Shown one piece after another: positions 26,393-33,373 of a DNA stretch of 64,000 nucleotides (position 1 is the first letter of the stretch; each line of letters starts with the position of its first letter). The notes beneath the pieces were generated by a model. That model had not been told where the DNA came from and made no database searches. It was given only the letters and a program-made list of their open reading frames with translations. The stretch comes from RHKX01 sp963745755 (GTDB lineage Bacteria; Actinomycetota; Thermoleophilia; Solirubrobacterales; 70-9). The position numbers and the translations under genes are program-made. Location: positions 310,001 through 374,000 of the forward strand of contig CAVUYP010000001.1 of assembly GCA_963745755.1 (NCBI GenBank). The letters run 5' to 3'.

Positions 26393-26788
26393 TCAATCAA
26401 CGAACACGCGCTTGGAACCGTCGCGCCGGCAGACGAAGATCGTGCCCGCGGTGCCCTCCGCGCGCCGCTTGACCACCGCTCGGTAGACGCCGGACTTGAG
26501 CGGGTCGACGATTACTTTCCACTTTCCGGCGCCATTGGTATGGGTCTTGCCGAGCAGCCTGCGGCCACCGTTGCGCTTCTTCTTGAACAGCTTCACGACC
26601 CGGTTCTGCACGCAGGCATGGTTCGAGGACTTGACCTTGCCATGAAAGGCGGGAAAGGTCTGGCGGATGATGATCCTGCTGTTGATCTCGACCGTGTTGG
26701 TTGCAGGCGCTGCGGTGACAGCGAGGCCGGAGATTGCAAGTGCGAGGATCGCGGTCAGCGCGAGCTTCTGGCTAAGCATTCTGGACAT
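26393..26788 (-). CDS. Small secreted protein of unknown function
   Basis: A 131-residue protein from ATG 26788 (MSRMLSQKLALTAILALAIS, cleavage near AAPA). The mature part is basic and beta-rich and resembles an extracellular repeat-type domain: HACVQNRVVKLFKKKRNGG, then GAGKWKVIVDPLKSGVYRAV and FVCRRDGSKRVFV. The two cysteines may form a disulfide. Similar modules are frequent in secreted proteins of this group. Lies in a run of small exported genes on the minus strand. Confidence 0.6.
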   Translation of the reverse strand: MSRMLSQKLALTAILALAISGLAVTAAPATNTVEINSRIIIRQTFPAFHGKVKSSNHACVQNRVVKLFKKKRNGGRRLLGKTHTNGAGKWKVIVDPLKSGVYRAVVKRRAEGTAGTIFVCRRDGSKRVFVD

Positions 26789-26892
26789 CGGCGTCCTCCC
26801 ATTTTCGGATCCGGCTCCGACCTTATCCCTCGCGATCGACAATGCAAGCGGGCTGGACAAAAAGGCAGCTCGCCCGACGCGCCGTGGTGTCG

Positions 26893-27228
26893 TCAGCAGG
26901 TGACTCGACGCGGCGCCTTCGAACCAGAGGTGGTTGCGTTTGGCGCTGGCGTCAAAAGCAGTAAGTAAATCCGCCAGGGCTCATCGATCCCCTTGAGCCG
27001 GTGCTCGCCGCGGTCGGTGAAGGAAAGCTCGCTGCCAAAGACGAGGTCGCGGACGGGTCGTGAAACGAGCACCTCGCGACCTCCGGCCAGGGCCAATATT
27101 CGCGCGGCCAGGTGAACGGCGAGTCCGGCGACATCGTCGGAGCTGACTTCGATCTCACCGGTATCGACTCCGCTGCGGACCTCAAGCCCATCGACGGCCG
27201 CCATCAAACGCCTGGCCCTGCATCCCAC
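26893..27228 (-). pseudogene. Class III adenylate/guanylate cyclase, C-terminal fragment
   Basis: The 111-residue frame carries only the second half of a CHD catalytic domain: LEVRSGVDTGEIE, DVAGLAVHLAARILALAG, VLVSRPVRDLVFGSELSFTD and RGEHRLKGIDEPWRIYLL. The first half, with the metal-binding aspartates and the usual fused ATPase or HAMP parts, is absent. The frame stays open only to about 27290 with weak similarity, and the divergent propeller gene starts at 27300. Truncation probably came with insertion or deletion at this boundary. Confidence 0.75.
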
Positions 27229-27299
27229 CCTAATCGCCTTCAGAATCGTCTCCGAGTCGTCGCCGTCGATCGGCTCCGGGAACCTGGGAAACTGTGCTC

Positions 27300-28205
27300 A
27301 TGAAGATGAGGATCCGCTCGGTACGGATCACAGGTCCGGGCTGCCGCCCGAAGCCTGGCGCGGTAGTGGCGACCGCGCTCTCGGCACTGGCGTGTCTGGC
27401 TGTCGGTCCCGACCCCGCCGGCGCCTACATCTACTGGGCACATCAGGGCGGCTTTTTCGAGGGTGAGATCGGTCGGGCGAATCTGAACGGCCGGGGAAAG
27501 GATCGGGAGTTCATTCCCCGTGCGATCGGCCCCGAGGGGGTCGCGGTCGGTCGCCGGCATGTCTACTGGATCAACGGCGACGACGACTCGATCGGGCGAG
27601 CCAGGCTGGACGGCACCCGAAGGAACCAGCGATTCATCGACGGAGTCGTTTTCGCCCGCGACCTCGTCCTTACCCGTCGCCATCTCTACTGGACTTCAGA
27701 CCAGACCATCGGCTCGGACGCGTCGATCGGACGCGCCAACGTCGACGGCACCGCCATCGACCGGGCCTTCATTCCCTTCGGCGGGCCGGAATTCACCACA
27801 CCGCTCGAGATCGACGTGCGCGGCGGCTACATCTACTGGGCGAATGCCTACCCGACCTACGCGATCGGGCGCGCCCGGACGGACGGCACGGAGGTCGATC
27901 AACGTTTCATCACCGACGGCGTCAAGAACCCCTTCGGCCTGGCCGTGGATCGCTTCCACATCTACTGGAGCAACCGTGGGACTCGATCGATCTCCCGCGC
28001 GAGCATCGACGGCAGCAACCCCCAGATCGAGTTCATAGGGGAGACTGGCCGCGTCCCCAGCCTCGACGTTCATCGAAGGTTTCTCTATTGGCCGGCTCCG
28101 GGGAACAGAATCATTCGCGCCCGCCGCAACGGCTCCCACGTCAAGACCCTGGTCCATCGCGCGGCAGGGATCTCGGTTGCCGTCGACGGTCGGGGAGCTC
28201 GCTGA
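27300..28205 (+). CDS. Secreted YWTD-like beta-propeller protein
   Basis: A 301-residue exported protein with a signal region ending near PAGA and six repeats with the pattern IGRANLNG..., F-I, and a HVYWI or YIYWA strand. It is a paralogue of the protein at 8845 but lacks its basic C-terminal domain. The repeat length (about 43-45) and the YW pairs suggest a six-bladed propeller that binds rather than catalyses. ATG 27300 is preferred over GTG 27294 without strong evidence. Confidence 0.7.
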   Translation: MKMRIRSVRITGPGCRPKPGAVVATALSALACLAVGPDPAGAYIYWAHQGGFFEGEIGRANLNGRGKDREFIPRAIGPEGVAVGRRHVYWINGDDDSIGRARLDGTRRNQRFIDGVVFARDLVLTRRHLYWTSDQTIGSDASIGRANVDGTAIDRAFIPFGGPEFTTPLEIDVRGGYIYWANAYPTYAIGRARTDGTEVDQRFITDGVKNPFGLAVDRFHIYWSNRGTRSISRASIDGSNPQIEFIGETGRVPSLDVHRRFLYWPAPGNRIIRARRNGSHVKTLVHRAAGISVAVDGRGAR

Positions 28206-28403
28206 TTGGCGATCTGATCCCGGTCGGGTACGAGGAGGCCACTGGGCCGCTCCAGGCAGCAATGCCCCCGGGAGTGGGCTGTCGAAGAATTCTTGCGTCT
28301 AGAACCGCCCGATCCAGGGAGCCGGAGGGAGCTGCCCGACTAAGCTGCAAGCCATTCGCGAGCCACTTTCCACCGGTTCGGCGTCTGTAAGGCGAGATCG
28401 ACC

Positions 28404-28664
28404 ATGAACATCAATAGCTACGAGGAGCTCGTCGCTCACGTCGGGCACAACGTCATCGTGGTTGGCTACGGCCGCAGAGCTGTGGAGCACGATGCGGGGG
28501 AGGGGCAGTATGTAGGCGTCGCCGTCGAGTGCGAGACCTGCGATTGCGTGCTGTTCGAATGGGACGGCCCAATCGAATCGACTCAAGAAATGAACTCAAG
28601 CCAGAGCAGTGCTGAAGACGAGGACGCCGCCCAGGCAGGCATCGTGGAACGTGAACCAAGCTGA
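28404..28664 (+). CDS. Small hypothetical protein
   Basis: An 86-residue acidic protein (SYEELVAHVGHNVIVVGYG, then VGVAVECETCDCVLFEWDG). Three cysteines in ECETCDC could bind a metal or form disulfides. No signal peptide. A purine-rich stretch precedes ATG 28404. I do not recognise a family. The low-complexity tail (SSQSSAEDEDAAQ) is typical of short acidic C-termini. Confidence 0.5.
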   Translation: MNINSYEELVAHVGHNVIVVGYGRRAVEHDAGEGQYVGVAVECETCDCVLFEWDGPIESTQEMNSSQSSAEDEDAAQAGIVEREPS

Positions 28665-28685
28665 ATCCTCCGGACCCCCGACTTT

Positions 28686-29175
28686 ATGATGGGCTCCATG
28701 ACGGTCGAAGCTCGCCCCCACGCGGACCGTCTTGAAGTCCGTGCCCCATGGCTAGCGACGTTCGGCGTGCGAGCGGGCGGCGCTTTGCCCGAGTCGCTCC
28801 GTCGGCACTTCCTGCAAACGGCCTTCGACCGCGCCCGCGATGCTTTCAATCGCGGGGATCTCGAGGTGGTATTCGCGCTTTTCGCTGATGATGTCGAATA
28901 TGCGCCGCCGCCTCCGCTCACGGACCGCGGTCCGCTCCGGGGTCGATCTGCCGTTCTGGACTTCTGGCGCGACGTGTTCGATCGCTACGACAACAGGATC
29001 GAAAACCTCTCACTCGAGGAGACCTCGCGTGGGCGCTTCGTACGCCGAGTACGCCTGCCAGCATCACTCGCGCGAAACGAGGGAGGTGCTCGACTACGTA
29101 GTCGAGCAAACGACCGAACTGGATGCCGGGCGGGTGGTGCGTCAGGAGAATGTTCTGGACCCTGCCGCACGCTAG
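28686..29175 (+). pseudogene. SnoaL-like (NTF2-fold) protein, frameshifted
   Basis: The first frame gives the N-terminal two-thirds of a SnoaL-like domain (FDRARDAFNRGDLEVVFALF, DVEYAPPPPLTDRGPLRGRS, then VLDFWRDVFDRY). After RGRFVRRVRL the family's last strands appear in the +1 frame (VLDYVVEQTTELDAGRVVRQ) up to a stop at 29175. One frameshift near 29050-29090 separates them. It may be a pseudogene or a sequencing error; the neighbourhood is rich in broken genes, which favours decay. Confidence 0.65.
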
Positions 29176-29368
29176 ATCTCAAGCGGCCCTTCGGGCCGAG
29201 GTACACCGCACCCACCTAGTTAAAGGGGATTGAGATTCCCGGGACCCCCTCACACTCGGCCCGGTACGTCAAGCTGGCTGCCGCTCCCGCGTGTTTGGCA
29301 CGGATGCGCGTGGGGCGGGACAGCCACCGGGCCCGCTGGCTACGATTCCCGAGGTGGTCAGGCGAGCG

Positions 29369-29803
29369 ATGAGACTCGGGCTGAGCGGCATTTTGGTGCT
29401 GGTCGCGGCGCTGGCCTTCTCCGGCGCGGAGGCTGATGCGGGGAAGAGCGCGAACCGGCAGGTCGCGTGCTTCAAGACGACGATTCCGGCCCCGGACGAG
29501 AAGCCCTCGTTCAAGAAGAAGCCGCGCAGCTGCGTCTTCATCGCCGAGGGCGCCCTCGCAAATCCCGTTCCCCCCGCGTTCGCGATCCAGAGGACCAAGG
29601 GCTTGCGCTGGACTCGTTGGGGGGGTCGTAAGGCGGAGGCGCGCGGCAAGGCGATCACACCGATCCGCAGAAAGCCGATCCGCGTCCACATCACCCTCTC
29701 TAGGCCGAAGCGGGCCTGTGGCCATCGCGTGTTCTCGAAGGTGACCTTCAGGTTCCAGTTCAACTGGTACAAGAAGGACCCGCTCTACCTCGTGACGTGT
29801 TGA
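29369..29803 (+). CDS. Secreted basic protein of unknown function
   Basis: A 144-residue protein from ATG 29369 with a clear signal peptide (MRLGLSGILVLVAALAFSGA, then EADAG). The mature part is rich in Lys and Arg and has four cysteines, including the final residue (YLVTC), so disulfides outside the cell are likely. No known family recognised. The start is well placed; the frame is open further upstream but without a better signal. Confidence 0.55.
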   Translation: MRLGLSGILVLVAALAFSGAEADAGKSANRQVACFKTTIPAPDEKPSFKKKPRSCVFIAEGALANPVPPAFAIQRTKGLRWTRWGGRKAEARGKAITPIRRKPIRVHITLSRPKRACGHRVFSKVTFRFQFNWYKKDPLYLVTC

Positions 29804-30111
29804 TCCCGGTTCCCGGGAGGTACTGAGACAGCTGGGCGTCCAGATGCGAGGGAACGGCTGACGAGATTCCGAGTCGGATCTCCCAACCACATGCATTCGA
29901 CGATCTTGCGTTGTGGGGGGAACCGGCGAGATCGCCGCCGCCTCCGACCGTAACCGACTGGCCCGGCGCGACTGGCCCGGCGCGAGAGTTCCGCGAAAGA
30001 CAGCGGCCGATGAGGAGATCGGGCCGCGGTCGAGTTGGCCGGCAAGGTTCGCCCATTGCCCTAGGCCGTTGAGCCGGATAGGGTCGGGACAATCCAACGA
30101 AGGGTGGAGCC
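29804..30111. other. Intergenic region with a gene relic
   Basis: A 14-nt unit (ACTGGCCCGGCGCG) is repeated exactly in tandem at 29957-29984. It runs into a fragment matching the 3' end of the zinc-ribbon gene at 25205. No intact gene is seen. Confidence 0.5.
29979..30066 (+). pseudogene. 3' fragment of a zinc-ribbon gene like that at 25205
   Basis: Bases 29979-30004 match 25471-25496 in 24 of 26 positions and encode the same AREFRERQ helix. The upstream zinc knuckles are absent. It is a remnant of a second copy of the same mobile-DNA gene. Confidence 0.5.
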
Positions 30112-30435
30112 GTGCCTAAGTACCTGTTCGAGGCCAACTACACGCAGGAGGGTCTCAAAGGTATCGCCGTCAAGGGCGGCAGCGCCCGCCGCGAGGCGAT
30201 CGAGGCGATGATCGGCGCCCTCGGGGGAAAGATAGAAGCGTTCTACTTCGCCCAGGGCGAGTCCGACGTCGTCTTGATCCTCGACCTCCCCGACAACAAG
30301 ACCGTCGCGGCCGTCAGCCTTGCGACCGGAGCGGCCGGGTCGATCACCAACGCTAAGACCCGTGCGCTGCTGACCCCGGAAGAGATTGACGAGGCGGCTC
30401 AGACCGCTGTCGATTATCGCCCGCCGGGTAGCTGA
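30112..30435 (+). CDS. GYD domain protein
   Basis: A 107-residue cytoplasmic protein from GTG 30112, of the GYD family (ferredoxin-like alpha/beta fold): YLFEANYTQEGLKGI, then AIEAMIGALGGKIEAFYFAQ, GESDVVLILDLPDN and a helix with LTPEEIDEA. Members have no settled function. Single gene; its right side is the decayed attachment-like region. Confidence 0.8.
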   Translation: MPKYLFEANYTQEGLKGIAVKGGSARREAIEAMIGALGGKIEAFYFAQGESDVVLILDLPDNKTVAAVSLATGAAGSITNAKTRALLTPEEIDEAAQTAVDYRPPGS

Positions 30436-30550
30436 GTAATGCGGGTAGTTGTATAGGCAAATACTGCAGGCAGTTCTCTGAGGCTTCGGCAGCGAACCGC
30501 TCGAGTAGCGGGCCGCGCAGAAACCGTTGCCGCGCAAGTCGGTGAAGCTT

Positions 30551-30573
30551 CGACTGCAACCATTCTGCAACCC
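30551..30573. repeat. Putative integrase arm-type site, copy 2
   Basis: Matches 1166-1188 with one mismatch over 23 nt, including both TGCAAC elements spaced 11 bp. No integrase gene is left beside it. Confidence 0.5.
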
Positions 30574-30679
30574 AACAGCGGATAACTGGCCGTCACGAGC
30601 CGTCACGAGACACCCGCCTAGACGCGCAATACCCTGCAAACAAGCCAAAGGCCGTTACTAGCCGATACGCGCTGATACG

Positions 30680-30733
30680 GGGCCGGAGAGACTCATAATC
30701 CGTCGGGCGGTGGTTCGAGTCCACCCCGGCCCA
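30680..30733 (+). pseudogene. tRNA-like sequence lacking a D-arm (CAT anticodon)
   Basis: GGGCCGG at 30680 can pair with CCGGCCC at 30726. Between them are GACTCATAATCC (CAT anticodon loop) and a perfect T-arm GGTGG-TTCGAGT-CCACC, but only a few bases stand where the D-arm should be. The last 44 nt match the intact tRNA at 1035 in 38 positions. It is either a tRNA with a deleted D-arm or an attachment-site copy of a tRNA 3' end. Confidence 0.65.
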
Positions 30734-30788
30734 TTGGAAGCCCTGGCAGAAATCGTTCGTCCCGAAGCCTCGGGTTAGGCTTGGGGTC

Positions 30789-31190
30789 GTGCCCTTCACG
30801 CTCAGGAACCTCAAGGAGGACCTGGAGGATCTCGGGTCCAGATTCGACGGCGCGGCGGACCTGGAGTTCCGCTTGGCGACCGATGTGCTCGAGCTCGAGC
30901 AGTCCGGCCTGAGCCTGCAGCGCGTCCCGGCCGGTTATCGCTTTCCCTACGGCCACACGCACGTGAAGCAGGAGGAGGTGTACGTGGTCGTGCGCGGGAG
31001 CGGGCGGATGAAGCTCGACGACGAGATCGTCGAGCTCAAGGAGTGGGATGCGGTGCGTGTCCCTCCCGGTACGTGGCGAGGCTACGAGGCCGGACCGGAA
31101 GGCCTTGAGATGATCGTTATCGGCGCGCCCAGTCTCGGGGAGGCTCGGCGCGACGACGTCGAGGGCCAGCGCGACTGGTGGGCTGCCTAG
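30789..31190 (+). CDS. Cupin-fold protein
   Basis: A 133-residue single-domain cupin from GTG 30789. Conserved motif 1 reads GYRFPYGHTHVKQEEVYVVV (metal ligands His, His, Glu) and motif 2 is in AVRVPPGTWRGYEAG, where the usual His is replaced. Such proteins bind small molecules or act as isomerases or dioxygenases; nothing here narrows it. Cytoplasmic, monocistronic. Confidence 0.8.
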   Translation: MPFTLRNLKEDLEDLGSRFDGAADLEFRLATDVLELEQSGLSLQRVPAGYRFPYGHTHVKQEEVYVVVRGSGRMKLDDEIVELKEWDAVRVPPGTWRGYEAGPEGLEMIVIGAPSLGEARRDDVEGQRDWWAA

Positions 31191-31247
31191 CGCCGGGCCG
31201 GCAAGCTGGAACAGGCCGGGGGAGAGGCGGCGGTGGCGAGGGGAGCG

Positions 31248-31733
31248 TCAGCCCGGAACGCAGAAGACGTAAGCGAGGATCTGCACGTTTGTGAGGTTGT
31301 ACGTGCCCCCATTGAAGTACTGGACAACCCAGCCGGTCGCGATCCCGTCGTTGGCGAAAGGCCAGCTCTCGGAGACCGCCGCGGTGGAGTCGCTCGTATA
31401 CGCACCCCCGGAGATCGCCCGCTCTCCTGCGTCGCAGTGGGCGATGACGCTCTCCGCGGAGTCGACCGGCAAGCTCGGAACGGTCTTGGAGTTCTGACGG
31501 ATGACGACCTGCCCACTGCTCAGGAGCCCCAGAGAGGCAACCTTGATGTCCTTTCCGGTGAGCGAGTTGTCCTTCACGTCCCGGCTCTTGACCGCGCCGT
31601 CCTTGATCTGCTTCGACCCGACGCTGTTCTTGGCGAGGCCGGCGGCATACGCACCGCCGCCAATTGCGATGAAGACGGCCAAAGTCGCCATGACATTGGC
31701 ATAGGTCAGGTGGTCGGCAACCTTGCGAAACAC
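31248..31733 (-). CDS. Secreted protein with TYANVMATLAVF signal
   Basis: A 161-residue protein. The N-terminus (HLTYANVMATLAVFIAIGGG then AYAAG) is a very characteristic export signal of Thermoleophilia. A short linker follows (NSVGSKQIKDGAVKSRDVKD) which reads like the pentad-style repeat found in many paralogues. The C-terminal domain is beta-rich with two cysteines (AHCDAGERAISGG and AYVFCVPG). GTG 31733 with GGGAG upstream is preferred over the frame start at 31769. Function unknown, probably surface-exposed. Confidence 0.75.
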   Translation of the reverse strand: MFRKVADHLTYANVMATLAVFIAIGGGAYAAGLAKNSVGSKQIKDGAVKSRDVKDNSLTGKDIKVASLGLLSSGQVVIRQNSKTVPSLPVDSAESVIAHCDAGERAISGGAYTSDSTAAVSESWPFANDGIATGWVVQYFNGGTYNLTNVQILAYVFCVPG

Positions 31734-31965
31734 GGCTCTCCCCTCGGATGAGCAACGGAACTGGGGCAATCCTAGTGGGCCACCGCCGGTCTCATGTCAG
31801 CATCAGCCCGCAAGGTCAGGGCGGTGCCGGCGACGACTCTGCCCCGGGACGGGCGAGAGACCGCTCGACCCGGACCGGCCCATGAGGGAACCGCTTGCCC
31901 TAGGGTTTCCGGCCAGGGAGCTGGTGGAGAGCGAGCGCGCCGGTGGGCGCGGAAGGAGTCTGAGC

Positions 31966-33342
31966 GTGTCGAGAGTTGAAACGGGTCGATCCCGACTGGT
32001 CCTGGCCTGCCTGGTCATGTCGTTCGGCCTGGCGGCGCTGGTCGCCCCGGCGATCGCGAACGCCGGGGACACCGTTTGGATCTGCAAGCCCGGTCAGGCG
32101 GACGACCTCTGCGCCGGCACGATCGACGGCGCGACGATGCCGCCGCCCGGCGAGGAGGCGCAGCCGCTCGGCTACACCCGCCCCGACGATGCGCCGATCG
32201 ACTGCTTCTACCTGTACCCGACCCAGAGCGACCAGGCGGGCCCGAACTCCAATCTCGACAAGGATCCGCCGATCAGGAGGGTCGTCGTCCAGCAGGCTCG
32301 GATGTTCTCGTCCGTCTGCGACGTCTACGCGCCGATGTACCGGCAGGTCACGAACCACGGCGATCAGACCGCCTACAACTCCCAGGTCCAGACCGCGTAC
32401 CGGAGCGCCAAGTCCGGCTTCAGGGACTACCTGAAGAACTACAACGACGGCCGTGGCTTCATCATGATCGGCCACTCCCAGGGTTCGGCCCACACCGCGC
32501 GGCTGATCGACGAGCTCGTCGACACCAATGCGAGGCTGCGGAAGCGCTTCGTCGGGGCGATCGCCCCCGGCGCCAACATCAGCGTCCCGATCGGGAAGCC
32601 GGTCGGGGGGCTGTTCGACAACGTTCCCGCCTGTACCGAGGTCGGTGAGTACGGATGCGTCGTCGCCTTCTCCACCTACAACGACGTGCCGGGGTCCTTC
32701 GCCGCGTTCTCGCGTCTCGATTTCGGCTACTGGATCTACCCCGAGCCGCGCCCCGACGCGAGCAAGTACGAGGTCATCTGCACGAACCCCGCACGGCTCG
32801 ACGGCGGCGACGGAACTCTCGAGCCGCTCGTCAACTTCGACTACCTGTTCGGTGTGCCGGCCGAGGAGACGGCGGCTCCGTGGGCAGGCGAGCCCGACTA
32901 CTACAAGGCCGGCTGCAAGCGCGAGAACGGCGCCCACTGGCTGAACCTGTCCAAGGTCGGTCTGGCCGGCGATGCGCGGCCGGACCTCGGGGCGGCCGTT
33001 GCCTCGGGCTCGAACTACCACGTGCCGGAGGTCAACCTCGCCGAGGGCAACCTGCTGACGATCGCGCAACTGCAGACCGACTCCTACGAGGCCAGGATCG
33101 CGAAGCTGCAGGCGAAGGTTTCGAAGCTGACCGCGAAGCTGAAGAAGGTGAGGAAGGTCCTCGCCGCGCACCGGAAGACGATCGAGAAGCTCTCGAAGAA
33201 ACGGCAGAAGGCCGACGGCGCGAAAGATCGCCGCCGCCTGAGGCGGAAGCTGCACCGGGCCCGCGGGAAGGCGAGGGCCGCCCGCGAGCGGATCGGCTCG
33301 CTGAAGGAGCGGGTCGCCGCGGTCGAAAAGCAGCTCCCCTGA
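31966..33342 (+). CDS. DUF3089 alpha/beta-hydrolase-like secreted protein with C-terminal coiled coil
   Basis: A 458-residue protein from GTG 31966, preceded by GGAAGGAG. It has a signal peptide (LVLACLVMSFGLAALVAPAI, then ANAG), then a DUF3089 domain with DCFYLYPTQSD near the N-terminus and the nucleophile elbow GHSQGS with Ser171. HYHVPEVNLAEGNLL-type sequence ends the domain. Residues about 370-458 are a Lys/Arg-rich heptad region (KLQAKVSKLTAKLKKVRKVL...), a long coiled coil that is not part of the usual DUF3089 protein. Probably an extracellular esterase or lipase attached to something through the coil. Confidence 0.75.
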   Translation: MSRVETGRSRLVLACLVMSFGLAALVAPAIANAGDTVWICKPGQADDLCAGTIDGATMPPPGEEAQPLGYTRPDDAPIDCFYLYPTQSDQAGPNSNLDKDPPIRRVVVQQARMFSSVCDVYAPMYRQVTNHGDQTAYNSQVQTAYRSAKSGFRDYLKNYNDGRGFIMIGHSQGSAHTARLIDELVDTNARLRKRFVGAIAPGANISVPIGKPVGGLFDNVPACTEVGEYGCVVAFSTYNDVPGSFAAFSRLDFGYWIYPEPRPDASKYEVICTNPARLDGGDGTLEPLVNFDYLFGVPAEETAAPWAGEPDYYKAGCKRENGAHWLNLSKVGLAGDARPDLGAAVASGSNYHVPEVNLAEGNLLTIAQLQTDSYEARIAKLQAKVSKLTAKLKKVRKVLAAHRKTIEKLSKKRQKADGAKDRRRLRRKLHRARGKARAARERIGSLKERVAAVEKQLP

Positions 33343-33373
33343 CGGCGGCTACCCGCAGGCCTGGCATCGCCGG

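Larger units (their letters stand above)
30436..30788. other. Decayed junction region
   Basis: Contains the second copy of the integrase arm-type repeat (30551) and a tRNA-like sequence (30680). No protein gene is supported. It looks like the edge of an integrated element. Confidence 0.5.

Noticed and set aside
30593..30962. Minus-strand frames containing VDSNHRPTDYESLRP and GGLEPPPDGL
   Set aside because: Antisense readings of the tRNA-like sequence at 30680-30733.
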